A DNA stretch of 64,000 bases. Source: Streptomyces nodosus (lineage in GTDB: Bacteria > Actinomycetota > Actinomycetes > Streptomycetales > Streptomycetaceae). Positions 26,259-34,257 of the stretch are shown in pieces. Location: positions 5,800,001 to 5,864,000 of the forward strand of contig NZ_CP023747.1 in NCBI RefSeq assembly GCF_008704995.1. The letters are read 5' to 3'. A program made the position numbers and the translations under genes. The notes under the pieces were generated by a model. The model was not told the DNA's origin. It did no database searches and worked only from the letters and a program-made list of their open reading frames with translations. Position 1 is the stretch's first letter, and each line of letters starts with the position of its first letter.

Positions 26259-27650
26259 ATGGCACCCGGCCTCCCCACCGCCATGGACCGACCCCATTTC
26301 ATCGGCATCGGCGGCGCCGGAATGTCGGGCATCGCGAAGATCCTCGCCCAGCGCGGCGCCGAGGTGGCCGGCAGCGACGCCAAGGAGTCGCCGACCGTCG
26401 AGGCGCTGCGCGCACTGGGTGCGACGGTGCACCTCGGCCACGCGGCCGGGCACCTCGCCGCCGACGCCACCTGTGTGGTGGTCTCCTCCGCGATCCGGGC
26501 CGACAACCCGGAGCTGGCGCGCGCGGCGGAGCTGGGCATCCCCGTGGTGCACCGGTCGGACGCCCTCGCCCGGCTGATGGACGGCCTGCGTCCGCTCGCG
26601 GTCGCCGGCACGCACGGCAAGACGACCACCACATCGATGCTGGCGGTGTCCCTGACCGAGCTGGGCCTCGCCCCGTCCTACGCGATCGGCGGCGACCTGG
26701 ACGCCCCCGGCTCCAACGCCGTGCACGGCGAGGGCGAGATCTTCGTCGCCGAGGCCGACGAAAGCGACCGCAGCTTCCACAAGTACGCGCCCGAGGTCGC
26801 CGTCGTCCTCAACGTCGAGCTCGACCACCATGCGAACTATGCGTCCATCGAGGAGATCTACGCCTCCTTCGGGACCTTCGTGGACCGGATCGTCCCCGGC
26901 GGCACCCTGGTGATCGCGGCGGACCACGAGGGCGCCCGCGAGCTGACCCGGCGGCTGGACGGATCGGTGCGGACGGTGACGTACGGAGAGTCGGAGGACG
27001 CCGACGTCCGCATCCTGTCCGTCGTCCCGCAGGGCCTGAAGAGCCGGGTGACGGTGCTCATGGACGGCGCGGAGCTGGCCTTCACGGTCTCCGTCCCCGG
27101 CCGGCACTACGCGCACAACGCGGTGGCGGCGCTGGCTGCGGGCGCGGCCCTCGGCGTACCGGCGGCCGAGCTGGCCCCCGCCCTCGCGGCGTACACCGGC
27201 GTCAAGCGCCGCCTCCAGCTGATGGGCGAGGCGGCCGGTGTGCAGGTCGTCGACTCCTATGCCCACCACCCGACCGAGATGACGGCCGACCTGGAGGCGA
27301 TGCGGGCGGCGGCCGGGGACTCCCGCATCCTGGTGGTCTTCCAGCCCCACCTCTTCTCCCGCACCCAGGAGCTGGGCAAGGAGATGGGCCAGGCGCTCGC
27401 CCTGGCGGACGCCTCGGCCGTCCTGGACATCTACCCGGCCCGCGAGGACCCGATCCCCGGCATCACCAGCGAGCTGATCATCGAGGCGGCCCGGGCGGCG
27501 GGCGCCGAGGTGCAGGCCGTCCACGACAAGGCGGAGATTCCCGAGGTCGTGGCGGGAATGGCGAAGCCCGGTGATCTCGTTCTTACCATGGGCGCGGGCG
27601 ATGTCACCGACCTCGGCCCGCGGATCCTGGACCGTCTCGCACAGCAGTAA
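26259..27650 (+). CDS. murC: UDP-N-acetylmuramate--L-alanine ligase
   Basis: A 463-residue ATP-dependent ligase that adds L-Ala to UDP-MurNAc in cytoplasmic peptidoglycan precursor synthesis. The Rossmann motif FIGIGGAGMSGIAK is at the N-terminus and the ATP-binding P-loop AVAGTHGKTTTT follows near residue 115. EADESDRSF and NVELDHHANY bind metal and substrate, and DSYAHHPTEM starts the C-terminal domain. ATG 26259 has CAGGAG upstream. It is outside the dcw cluster. msrB follows 13 nt later, so the two are probably co-transcribed. Confidence 0.96.
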   Translation: MAPGLPTAMDRPHFIGIGGAGMSGIAKILAQRGAEVAGSDAKESPTVEALRALGATVHLGHAAGHLAADATCVVVSSAIRADNPELARAAELGIPVVHRSDALARLMDGLRPLAVAGTHGKTTTTSMLAVSLTELGLAPSYAIGGDLDAPGSNAVHGEGEIFVAEADESDRSFHKYAPEVAVVLNVELDHHANYASIEEIYASFGTFVDRIVPGGTLVIAADHEGARELTRRLDGSVRTVTYGESEDADVRILSVVPQGLKSRVTVLMDGAELAFTVSVPGRHYAHNAVAALAAGAALGVPAAELAPALAAYTGVKRRLQLMGEAAGVQVVDSYAHHPTEMTADLEAMRAAAGDSRILVVFQPHLFSRTQELGKEMGQALALADASAVLDIYPAREDPIPGITSELIIEAARAAGAEVQAVHDKAEIPEVVAGMAKPGDLVLTMGAGDVTDLGPRILDRLAQQ

Positions 27651-27663
27651 GGGGTTGGCCTTC

Positions 27664-28071
27664 ATGTCGTACGACGTAGAGAAGCCGGACGAGCAGTGGC
27701 GCGCGGAGCTGACCCCCGCCGAGTACGCGGTGCTGCGCCAGGCGGGCACGGAGCCCGCCTTCCGGGGTGAGTACACGAACACCAAGGCCAAGGGCGTCTA
27801 CTCCTGCCGCGCCTGCGGTGCCGAACTCTTCACCTCGGACACGAAGTTCGAGTCCCACTGCGGCTGGCCGTCCTTCTTCGACCCGAAGGACACCGACGCG
27901 GTGGAACTCCTGGAGGACCGCTCCCACGGCATGCTCCGCACCGAGGTCCGCTGCGCCCGCTGCGGCTCCCACCTGGGCCATGTCTTCGAGGGTGAGGGCT
28001 ACGCGACACCCACGGACCAGCGGTACTGCATCAACTCGATCTCGCTGCGGATGACGCCGGACGCGGAGTGA
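27664..28071 (+). CDS. msrB: Peptide-methionine (R)-S-oxide reductase
   Basis: A 135-residue repair enzyme that reduces methionine-R-sulfoxide in proteins. The two zinc-binding CxxC pairs (SCRACGAELF and RCARCGSHLGHVF) and the catalytic Cys in RYCINSISLRM are all present, as is the HCGWPSFF substrate motif. ATG 27664 follows murC by 13 nt. The isoleucine in CINSISL replaces the more common alanine. Confidence 0.95.
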   Translation: MSYDVEKPDEQWRAELTPAEYAVLRQAGTEPAFRGEYTNTKAKGVYSCRACGAELFTSDTKFESHCGWPSFFDPKDTDAVELLEDRSHGMLRTEVRCARCGSHLGHVFEGEGYATPTDQRYCINSISLRMTPDAE

Positions 28072-28097
28072 CGCGGTAGTTCCTCTGTTTACGTGTT

Positions 28098-28137
28098 TAC
28101 GGCCCTGACCCGGGAGTTCACCCGGCTCAGGGCCGTA
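28098..28137. terminator. Terminator between msrB and the NodB gene
   Basis: A 17-bp stem with one mismatch (28098-28114 with 28121-28137, 6-nt loop) between convergent genes. Confidence 0.8.
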
Positions 28138-28200
28138 GCCGACGTAGGCTCACGCGTCGGGTGAGGGCTACGCGACACTGGTGTCACCCGGGCGAGTGGC

Positions 28201-28974
28201 TCAGCGCACCGGGAACCCGAAGGAGTAGCCCTGCTCCTTGAGTCGGGGGAGGATCCGGCGCAGGGCCTCGACGGTCTGGGAGCGGTCGCCGCCCGCGTCG
28301 TGGAAGAGGAGCGTCGGCCCGTTGGGCAGTTCCCGCTCGACGGTGGCGACGATGGCGTCGGTGCCCGGCAGCTCGAAGTCCTTGGTGTCCACGTTCCAGC
28401 CCAGCGGGCGCATACCCCGGGAGGCCGCCAGCTTGCGGCTGTAGGGGGTGAAGGCCCCGCCGGGCGCCCGGTAGTACATCGGCCGTATGCCCCCGGACGC
28501 CTCGGTGATCATGCGTTCGGCGTCGAGAATCTGCTGCTTCTGGTAGGCCTCGGACTTGGTGTCCATGGTGGTGTCGTGCGACACCGTGTGGTCGCACAGC
28601 CGGTGCCCGGCCGCGACCACCTGCTTCACGAGGTCCGGATGCGCCTGCGCCTGCGTTCCCACCATGCAGAAGGTGGCCTTCACCCCGTACTCCCGCAGCA
28701 GCTCGAGCACCTGAGGGGTCCACACGGGGTCGGGGCCGTCGTCGATGGTGATGTTGACGCCGTGCTCCCCCTTGTCCGAGGCATGCACGATGGTCACGTC
28801 CACCGGCTTGATGTCACTGCCCGGCGTTGCCGACGCGGTCGCCCGCGGCGTCGGGCCGCCCAGGACACCGGCCTGCGCGGTCCACAGCGACGCACCCGCA
28901 GCCAGCACCGTCACCCCGAGCGCCGCCCCGGCCACCTTGACGTGCCAACCCCGCCCACCGCCGTGCCGTGCCAT
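28201..28974 (-). CDS. Secreted polysaccharide deacetylase (NodB domain)
   Basis: A 257-residue exported protein with one N-terminal hydrophobic segment (VAGAALGVTVLAAGASLW), acting as signal or anchor. The NodB motifs are NITIDDGPDP, HTVSHDTTM, YRAPGGAFTPYSRK and LLFHDAGGDRSQT. The likely reaction is removal of N-acetyl groups from a cell-wall glycan. Compared with the paralogue at 21119-22003, it has the canonical DDGPD motif and no lipobox. ATG 28974 was chosen; it leaves the usual n-region MARHGGGRGW. Confidence 0.88.
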   Translation of the reverse strand: MARHGGGRGWHVKVAGAALGVTVLAAGASLWTAQAGVLGGPTPRATASATPGSDIKPVDVTIVHASDKGEHGVNITIDDGPDPVWTPQVLELLREYGVKATFCMVGTQAQAHPDLVKQVVAAGHRLCDHTVSHDTTMDTKSEAYQKQQILDAERMITEASGGIRPMYYRAPGGAFTPYSRKLAASRGMRPLGWNVDTKDFELPGTDAIVATVERELPNGPTLLFHDAGGDRSQTVEALRRILPRLKEQGYSFGFPVR

Positions 28975-29122
28975 GTCCGCCCCACTTTCCCGCAGTTCCT
29001 CGCCGATCCTCGGTCGCCTTCCGACCACTTGCCAGGACGAGGGTCGACGGCCACGGGATGCGGCAGTTACCGATCGCGGACACTTCCGGGGGAGTTCGCG
29101 GACAACCAGGCAGTTTCGTTCG

Positions 29123-29138
29123 AATCAATCAATCAATC
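29123..29138. repeat. (AATC)4 microsatellite over a stop codon
   Basis: Four tandem AATC units overlap the stop codon (29125-29127) of the hypothetical gene. A gain or loss of one unit would change the C-terminus of the protein. Confidence 0.75.
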
Positions 29139-29562
29139 GGTCGTTCGTCCGCGCCGGCGCCTCCAGGGCCCGGCGGTCGGCATACGAGCACGCCTCACGC
29201 AGCTCGCGGGTGAGGTCGAAGCCGATCTCCTGGAAGACCCAGTCCGCGATCGTGACGGCGTCCGCCACGATCGCCGGGTCGGCGGCGATCTCCGGCCCGA
29301 GCAGGGACAGCCCGCCGTCGTTGGCCCCGTGGACCAGCGAGAGCGCGACCAGCCCCCAACGGGCCGCGCTGTCCTCCGGGTTCCGTGCCAAACGCTCTTT
29401 GACGTACCTGTACAGGTCAAGGACGGTGGGCGCGTCGTCACGAGGCAGTGCCTGGAGATCCGCCACGACGGCCTCCAGGGCATGGGCCATGCGTGCGGCG
29501 AACTCGGGGTGCCCGGTGTCCTCCCCGCACTGCCGCAGCCGATCGGCGAGTTCTTCGATCAT
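29125..29562 (-). CDS. Hypothetical protein, 145 aa
   Basis: A helical, acidic soluble protein starting MIEELADRLRQCGED. It has Ala/Leu-rich amphipathic helices throughout and a conserved-looking ALSLVHGANDGGLSLLGPEIAADP segment. No family was recognised. ATG 29562 is preferred over 29610, which would add a basic leader. It lies just left of the accessory island. Confidence 0.6.
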   Translation of the reverse strand: MIEELADRLRQCGEDTGHPEFAARMAHALEAVVADLQALPRDDAPTVLDLYRYVKERLARNPEDSAARWGLVALSLVHGANDGGLSLLGPEIAADPAIVADAVTIADWVFQEIGFDLTRELREACSYADRRALEAPARTNDRLID

Positions 29563-29615
29563 CGGGCCATTCTGGATGGGCAGCGGTATCCGTCGCACCC
29601 GAAAATGCACCGATG

Positions 29616-29656
29616 GTGAGAGCCCTGCCGTCCGGCGGGGGCGGCAGGGCTCTTAC
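29616..29656 (-). terminator. Terminator of the first XRE-DUF397 cassette
   Basis: A 15-bp stem with one wobble (29616-29630 with 29642-29656), core GAGCCCTGCC. It sits 16 nt past the DUF397 stop. The same arm sequence recurs after the second cassette. Confidence 0.8.
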
Positions 29657-29672
29657 GGGCGTGCGGGGTGCG

Positions 29673-29888
29673 TCAGGCGCGCTGTTCCGATGAGGTCAGC
29701 TGGACGAATCCCGTCCACGCCTTGCGGGAGACCGTGACGATCGGGCCGGTGATGGCCTTGGAGTCGCGGATGTGTACGGATGCCGCGGCGGTGGCGACCT
29801 CTACGCATTCGCCGCCTTCGGCTCCGCTGTAGCTGCTCTTGAACCAGGCGAGGCCGGACGCGGCGGTCGAGGACTCAGCGTTGTTCAT
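29673..29888 (-). CDS. DUF397 protein (cassette 1)
   Basis: A 71-residue DUF397 protein of the kind found in the abaA/whiJ gene sets of Streptomyces. The signature WFKSSYSGAEGGECVEVA and the later VHIRDSK are intact. Such proteins act with the XRE regulator encoded beside them in controlling development or antibiotic production. The start ATG overlaps the regulator stop by 4 nt (ATGA). The protein is about three-quarters identical by eye to the copy at 32898-33113. Confidence 0.9.
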   Translation of the reverse strand: MNNAESSTAASGLAWFKSSYSGAEGGECVEVATAAASVHIRDSKAITGPIVTVSRKAWTGFVQLTSSEQRA

Positions 29889-30796
29889 AGCGATCCCAGC
29901 AACCCTTCGATGAGCTCCAGAGACTCTCGCGGACTGAGAGCCTGTGATCGGATAATCCCATAGCGAGCGCCGGCGAGAGCTGTTTGTTCCGGGTCGGTCT
30001 GGAGGGCGCTGGTTCCTTGCGCCTCCGCATACACGAACTTCTTGCCGTCCTTGCGTGTGACGATCGTGAACGGACCGTCTACGCCTGCGTTGTCTTCACA
30101 GTCGAGTGGCATCACCTGAATCACAACATTCCGCTTTTGGCCGATGAGGAGCAGATGCTCCAACTGCCCCCGTAGCACGTCCCTTCCTCCATATCGGTGT
30201 CTCAGCACCGCCTCCCCGATCACGAAGCTGAGGAGCGGGGCCGGTCGGCCGTCGAGGATGACCTGGCGGGCCAGCCGTGCTGCGACGCGTTGCTCGATGG
30301 TCTCCTCGTCCAGGATCGGGCACCGCATGGCCAACACGGCTCGCATGTACTCCTCGGTCTGCACCAGGCCGTTGAACACGAGTGTGCTGTACGAGACCAA
30401 CTCCATGGCCTCTTTCTCCAGGGTCGCCATCCCCTGGAAGAACACCGGATACTGTGCCCGCTCCAACTGCTCCTTCCACAGGCACAGCAAGCCGTCCGCC
30501 CCGAGTTCGTCGTCGGCCCGCTCGATCGTCCGGGGCGTGGGGATCCGCCGTCCCTGCTCGAACGAGGCGATCGTGGAGGCCGAGTAGCCGAGACGTCTTC
30601 CGAACTCCTCGCGTTCCAGGCCCTGTCGCAGTCGCAGCGTCTTCATGGTCTGCCCGAACGCGACGACGATCCCTCGCCCGGTGTCGTCCTCAGGTCGCGG
30701 CCCGGCCGCCCCGTCGTCGTTCTCCCAGCTGTCCCCGAGACTCACGACCGCCCCCGCGCCGCCGTGACCGCGTTCCCCGGTCTCCGCCATGTGCAT
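29885..30796 (-). CDS. XRE-family regulator with DUF5753 (WhiJ-like, cassette 1)
   Basis: A 303-residue DNA-binding regulator. After an acidic N-terminal region, a helix-turn-helix lies at about 45-100 (FGQTMKTLRLRQGLEREEFGRRLGYSASTIASFEQGRRIPTPRTIERADD). The DUF5753 ligand or partner domain follows (about 120-290; YPVFFQGMATLEKEAMELVSYS and IQVMPLDCEDNAG). WhiJ-type regulators bind DNA and are relieved by their small DUF397 partner. ATG 30796 sits 5 nt after AGGAGG; a second ATG at 30790 is possible. It is divergent from an anti-sigma-like ATPase, completing the usual three-gene set. Confidence 0.9.
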   Translation of the reverse strand: MHMAETGERGHGGAGAVVSLGDSWENDDGAAGPRPEDDTGRGIVVAFGQTMKTLRLRQGLEREEFGRRLGYSASTIASFEQGRRIPTPRTIERADDELGADGLLCLWKEQLERAQYPVFFQGMATLEKEAMELVSYSTLVFNGLVQTEEYMRAVLAMRCPILDEETIEQRVAARLARQVILDGRPAPLLSFVIGEAVLRHRYGGRDVLRGQLEHLLLIGQKRNVVIQVMPLDCEDNAGVDGPFTIVTRKDGKKFVYAEAQGTSALQTDPEQTALAGARYGIIRSQALSPRESLELIEGLLGSL

Positions 30797-30938
30797 CACC
30801 GCCTCCTTGCCCCAACGCCCCCGCAAGGGACGCCGTCACGGCGCGCAGCGCCTACCGGTGCGGACGGTGCACGTACAACCGTCCCTGTCGCTGCGTCACC
30901 TCTGGTCACGCTACGCGACGGGCGGGACCGTGGTCGGT

Positions 30939-31445
30939 GTGTCGACGAAACCCAACAAACTCATCGGTATCGCCCAACCGGCCAGTCCCTGCGCTCCCGT
31001 TCCGTCGCCGGACCGCACCTTCGAGATGCGCTTCACCTCCACGCCCCGTGGGGCCCGCCTCGCCCGTCGTCTGGCGGCCGTTCGGCTGGACGCGTGGGGA
31101 ATGCCGTACGGCACCGACGCGCATGACGCGATCGTGCTGATCGTCGCCGAGCTCACCGCGAACGCCGTGCAGCACGGTCATGTCGCCGGCCGGGACTTCC
31201 ACTTTCGTCTGTGTGCCGAGCCCGACGGCCGGGTCGTGCGCGTCGAGGTCACCGACACCCGCACCGAACGGCTGCCCCGACGCCCCGCCGCCCCGGAGGG
31301 CGCCGCCGACGGCGAGGAGGAGGCCGGCCGCGGGCTGGTGCTGGTGTCGCACTTCGCCACCCGCTGGGACTGGCATCCGCGCGCGGAGGGACCGGGGAAG
31401 ACCGTGTGGGCGGAGTACGTGTTTCCGGCAGGGGGCCGGCGATGA
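30939..31445 (+). CDS. ATP-binding anti-sigma-factor-like protein (HATPase_c_2)
   Basis: A 168-residue GHKL ATPase of the RsbW-like group common in Streptomyces. The N-box is IVLIVAELTANAVQHG and the G-box EEAGRGLVLVSHFATRW. Residues before the domain are short and polar. It probably binds a sigma or anti-anti-sigma partner, or the adjacent XRE regulator as in abaA-type loci. GTG 30939 was chosen; GTG 30930 is equally in frame. It is divergent from the first XRE gene across 142 bp. Confidence 0.85.
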   Translation: MSTKPNKLIGIAQPASPCAPVPSPDRTFEMRFTSTPRGARLARRLAAVRLDAWGMPYGTDAHDAIVLIVAELTANAVQHGHVAGRDFHFRLCAEPDGRVVRVEVTDTRTERLPRRPAAPEGAADGEEEAGRGLVLVSHFATRWDWHPRAEGPGKTVWAEYVFPAGGRR

Positions 31446-31472
31446 GGTCGTGGATCGACTGAGGAGGCCCAT

Positions 31473-31730
31473 ATGTCCGACGCCAACATCCGCATTCCCG
31501 CCGAAGCCCGCGACCGGCTGGCCCGGATAGCGTCCTCCGAAGGCATGTCTCTGCGAGGCTACCTGTCCCATCTCGCCGAGACCCTGCTCACCGCCGAGGA
31601 GCGCACCGCCCGCGCCGAGCAGGCGCGCGCCGCCCTGCGCACATGGAACGGCTACGACCCGAGTGCAAGCGAACAGGCCGAACTGGACGCCGAGCTGGAC
31701 CGGCGGCTCACCGAGGCGGGGGTAAGGTGA
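31473..31730 (+). CDS. Putative RHH-type antitoxin
   Basis: An 85-residue protein beginning MSDANIRIPAEARDRLARIASSEGMSLRGYLSHLAETLL. This matches the strand-helix-helix pattern of ribbon-helix-helix DNA-binding antitoxins. The C-terminal half is charged and helical, suitable for wrapping a toxin. GAGGAGG lies 11 nt upstream of ATG 31473. The next gene starts on its stop codon (GTGA overlap), the usual coupling of toxin-antitoxin pairs. Confidence 0.72.
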   Translation: MSDANIRIPAEARDRLARIASSEGMSLRGYLSHLAETLLTAEERTARAEQARAALRTWNGYDPSASEQAELDAELDRRLTEAGVR

Positions 31731-32107
31731 CCGAGGCTCTGCACTTCGTCCTGGACGAGACGGCGATGGTGGCGGCAGGACGGGGCAATGTGCTCGCCTC
31801 ACGCCTGATTCATCGCGCGCATTCCGAGGTGGGCTGGTTCCTCTACGCCCCCGCATGCGCGCTGGTCGAGGCCGATCGCATACGGCCCGGTTCGGCGGAG
31901 CGCCTTGCCGCGCTCCCGGGGATCACCGTGCTCGACCTGGATCTGCCGGCCGCGCTCGCCATGGCCCGCGAGACGTCCTGGGCTCCTGCCCACACCCGGC
32001 ACGCCGCCGAGCCGACCGCGGAACGGCCGAACGGGGCGGTGGTTGCCACCGCGGCCCCTGACGTGTGGAAGGGGCAGCCTGTACGAGTCCTCGACCTCGG
32101 CCCCTGA
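31727..32107 (+). CDS. PIN-like toxin candidate
   Basis: A 126-residue protein. FVLDETAMVAAG gives the first PIN Asp, CALVEADRI the conserved Glu, and ITVLDLDLPAALAMARET the third-motif region. HTRHAAEPTAERPNGAVVATAAPD resembles the region with the last acidic position, although that Asp is not obvious. A PIN ribonuclease toxin partnered by the RHH protein is the best reading, with weaker motifs than classical VapC. It is followed by a stretch of decayed sequence. Confidence 0.62.
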   Translation: MTEALHFVLDETAMVAAGRGNVLASRLIHRAHSEVGWFLYAPACALVEADRIRPGSAERLAALPGITVLDLDLPAALAMARETSWAPAHTRHAAEPTAERPNGAVVATAAPDVWKGQPVRVLDLGP

Positions 32108-32521
32108 GTCGTTCCGGGATGGTGGACACCGCTGCCCCAGCCCGGTTCGCGCGTCGAGTGTCCCGACGTGGCCGGCGTCACCCGCTGAGGGCTACCGCCG
32201 TCCCCGAGACCGCGATGCCGGTGGCCGGAGTTGTCGGGACCTGTCGCTGGGTCCACGATGCCCTGCCGGCCGACACGTGGGTGAAGTTCTTTGTCCAGTG
32301 ACAGGTTCCGAAAGGGCGGGCATGCGCAGGGAGGGCACGGAGGGGCCATCCCGCCCCGATTGGCTGTTCAGTCGCCGAGAGTGAACGCGAGGCCACCCGC
32401 GCGCAGATCGCCCTCGGTCTGGGTGAGCTCGCCGCGGTGGGAGACCTCGACCGTATAGCAGGGGAACTCGCAGCCCTGCTTCGTTTTCTGGCCCAGGCCC
32501 AGACTCCCCATCGCGACGCAG
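32108..32521. other. Decayed, gene-free sequence in the island
   Basis: No intact gene is visible. The stretch contains the 42-bp phzF-tail copy (32187-32228). It also has an open fragment around 32360-32520 (ESEREATRAQIALGLGELAAVG...LAALLRFLAQ), a helical piece without a start that runs out of frame at the hsdR remnant. An in-frame TAG at 32456 interrupts the hsdR frame upstream of its recognisable part. Confidence 0.6.
32187..32228. repeat. 42-bp copy of the phzF 3' end (direct repeat A)
   Basis: Identical to 38065-38106 over 42 bp and in the same orientation; weaker similarity continues for about 15 bp more. Read on the minus strand it encodes PATGIAVSGTAVAL, the C-terminus of the PhzF-family protein, but the gene body is absent here. 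It looks like one end of a 5.9-kb insertion. Confidence 0.85.
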
Positions 32522-32836
32522 TTCGACCCGCCCCTGAACTGGCGCGAACTCGCCTTCTACGACGCTGTCGCCGACCACGGCACCGCCCGCTCCCTCATGG
32601 GCGACGAGGTCCTGGCCGGCATCGCCCGCGAACTCGTTACCGAGGTCTGCCGCCAGCTCAAGCCCGACTGGATCGCCCGCGAGTCCGTCCGCGCCCGCCT
32701 GCGCAGCACCATCAAGCGCCTCCTGGCCCGCAACAACTATCCGCCGGACCAGCAGAAGGAGGCCATCGACCTGGTCCTCCGCCAGATGGAACACTTCGCC
32801 AACGAGTGGTCCGAGAAGGGCGTTCCGGAGGACTGA
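32522..32836 (+). pseudogene. hsdR: 3' remnant of a type I restriction enzyme R subunit
   Basis: The frame encodes FDPPLNWRELAFYDAVADHG, then ARELVTEVCRQLKPDW, VRARLRSTIKRLLARNNYPPDQQ and LVLRQMEHFANEW, the characteristic C-terminal end (DUF3387 region) of HsdR. Only about 105 of the usual about 1000 residues remain. The helicase and nuclease domains are missing, and the frame is closed by a TAG at 32456 upstream. No hsdM or hsdS is present, so it is a dead fragment of a former restriction system. Confidence 0.8.
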
Positions 32837-32842
32837 ACGTGA

Positions 32843-32880
32843 GAGCCCTGCCGACCCGACATGCGGGGTCGGCAGGGCTC
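32843..32880 (-). terminator. Terminator of the second XRE-DUF397 cassette
   Basis: A 15-bp perfect stem (32843-32857 with 32866-32880, 8-nt loop), with the GAGCCCTGCC arm shared with the hairpin at 29616-29656. It lies 6 nt after the hsdR remnant and 17 nt past the DUF397 stop. Confidence 0.82.
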
Positions 32881-32897
32881 CCACGACCGTACGAACG

Positions 32898-33113
32898 TCA
32901 GACGCGCTGCTCCGACGAGGCCAGCCCGATGAACCCCGCCCACGCGTCACGCGAGACGGTGAGCATGAGGCCGGCCCCAGCCTTCGAGTCCCGGACGTGC
33001 ACAACTGCCGTGGCAGCCGCAACCTCTACGCATTCGCCGCCCTCGGTTCCGCTGTAGCTACTCTTGAACCAGGCAAGGCCGGAGGCGACGGTCGAGGACT
33101 CAGCGTTGGTCAT
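32898..33113 (-). CDS. DUF397 protein (cassette 2)
   Basis: A 71-residue paralogue of the protein at 29673-29888, with the same WFKSSYSGTEGGECVEVA and VHVRDSK motifs and an identical SSEQR C-terminus. It overlaps the upstream XRE stop by 4 nt. Substitutions are scattered and mostly conservative, so both copies look functional. Confidence 0.9.
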   Translation of the reverse strand: MTNAESSTVASGLAWFKSSYSGTEGGECVEVAAATAVVHVRDSKAGAGLMLTVSRDAWAGFIGLASSEQRV

Positions 33114-34051
33114 AGCGATCCCAGCAACCTTTCGATGAACTCCGTTGACTCTCGCGGACTGAGAGCCTGTGATCGGATAATCCCATAGAGTGCGGCCGCC
33201 AGTACCCCTTGCTCGGGGTCGGTCTGCAGAGAGCCGATGCCCCGTGCCTCGGCGTACACGAACTTCTTGCCGTCCTTGCGCGTGACGACGGTGAACGGTC
33301 CGTTCACACCCGCATTGTCCTCACGGTCGAGCGGCATGACCTGGATCTCGACATTGCGCTTCCGACCGATCAGCAAGAGGTGCTCCAACTGCCCGCGCTG
33401 CACCGTCTTACCCCCGTACGGACGTCGCAGGAGCGACTCGTCGAGCACGAAACTCAGGAAGGGTGCGGGCCGACGATCGAAGATGTCCTGTCGGGCGAAT
33501 CGTGCCGCCACTCGCTGCTCGATGGTCTCCTCGTCCAGAGGCGGACGCCTCATGGCGAGCAGCCCCCTCATGTACTCCTCGGTCTGAAGTAGGCCGTTGA
33601 GCACAGGCATGCTGTACGAGACCAGCTCAATGGCCTCCTTCTCCAGCACCGCCATCCCCTGAAAGAACACCGGATACTGAGCCCGCTCCACCTGCTCCTT
33701 CCACAGGCACAACAACCCACCGGCCCCCAGCACCTCGTCCGCCCGCTCGATCGTCCGGGGAGTCGGAATCCGTCTCCCCTGCTCGAACGACGCAACCGTG
33801 GACGCCGAATACCCGAGCCGCCGCCCGAACTCCTCGCGCTCCAGCCCCTCCCGCACCCGCAGAGTCTTCATGGTCTGCCCGAACGCGACGACGACACCGC
33901 GCCCGACCTCGTCCTCCGGTCGCCGTCCGGCGCCGTCGTCGTTCTCCCAGCCGTCCCCGAGACTCACGACCGCCCCCGCGCCGCCGCCGTCACGCTCTTC
34001 CGCGAGCGCCTCGGCGCCCGCCTCCACGCCCTCACGCTCAGCCATGTCCAT
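33110..34051 (-). CDS. XRE-family regulator with DUF5753 (WhiJ-like, cassette 2)
   Basis: A 313-residue paralogue of the regulator at 29885-30796, most similar through the helix-turn-helix (VREGLEREEFGRRLGYSASTVASFEQGRRIPTPRTIERADE) and the DUF5753 domain. The recognition-helix residues are nearly unchanged, so cross-binding to the other operator is plausible. ATG 34051 lies 8 nt after AGGAGG. Unlike cassette 1, no ATPase gene diverges from it; the DUF6879 gene is read toward it instead. Confidence 0.9.
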   Translation of the reverse strand: MDMAEREGVEAGAEALAEERDGGGAGAVVSLGDGWENDDGAGRRPEDEVGRGVVVAFGQTMKTLRVREGLEREEFGRRLGYSASTVASFEQGRRIPTPRTIERADEVLGAGGLLCLWKEQVERAQYPVFFQGMAVLEKEAIELVSYSMPVLNGLLQTEEYMRGLLAMRRPPLDEETIEQRVAARFARQDIFDRRPAPFLSFVLDESLLRRPYGGKTVQRGQLEHLLLIGRKRNVEIQVMPLDREDNAGVNGPFTVVTRKDGKKFVYAEARGIGSLQTDPEQGVLAAALYGIIRSQALSPRESTEFIERLLGSL

Positions 34052-34257
34052 CTTCACCGCCTCCTTGCCTCAACGCCTCCGTAAGGCAAGCCGTTACGGT
34101 GTACGGCTTCTGCTCGCGCGGGCGACGCGCACACAACCGCCCTTGTCGCTACGTCACTACTTGTCGCATCCGTGCTGTCGCATGCGGGCTGTCCGGTCAC
34201 GGCTCGTCCCGGGAAGGCGCCGGGGGCGGGGCTCGGAGCTCCGAACGAAATGGGCGT

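Noticed and set aside
32437..33057. A 206-residue plus-strand open frame running from the decayed region across the hsdR remnant and into DUF397 cassette 2
   Set aside because: Only the first about 30 residues look protein-like; the rest is the wrong frame of hsdR and DUF397. Treated as a fragment.
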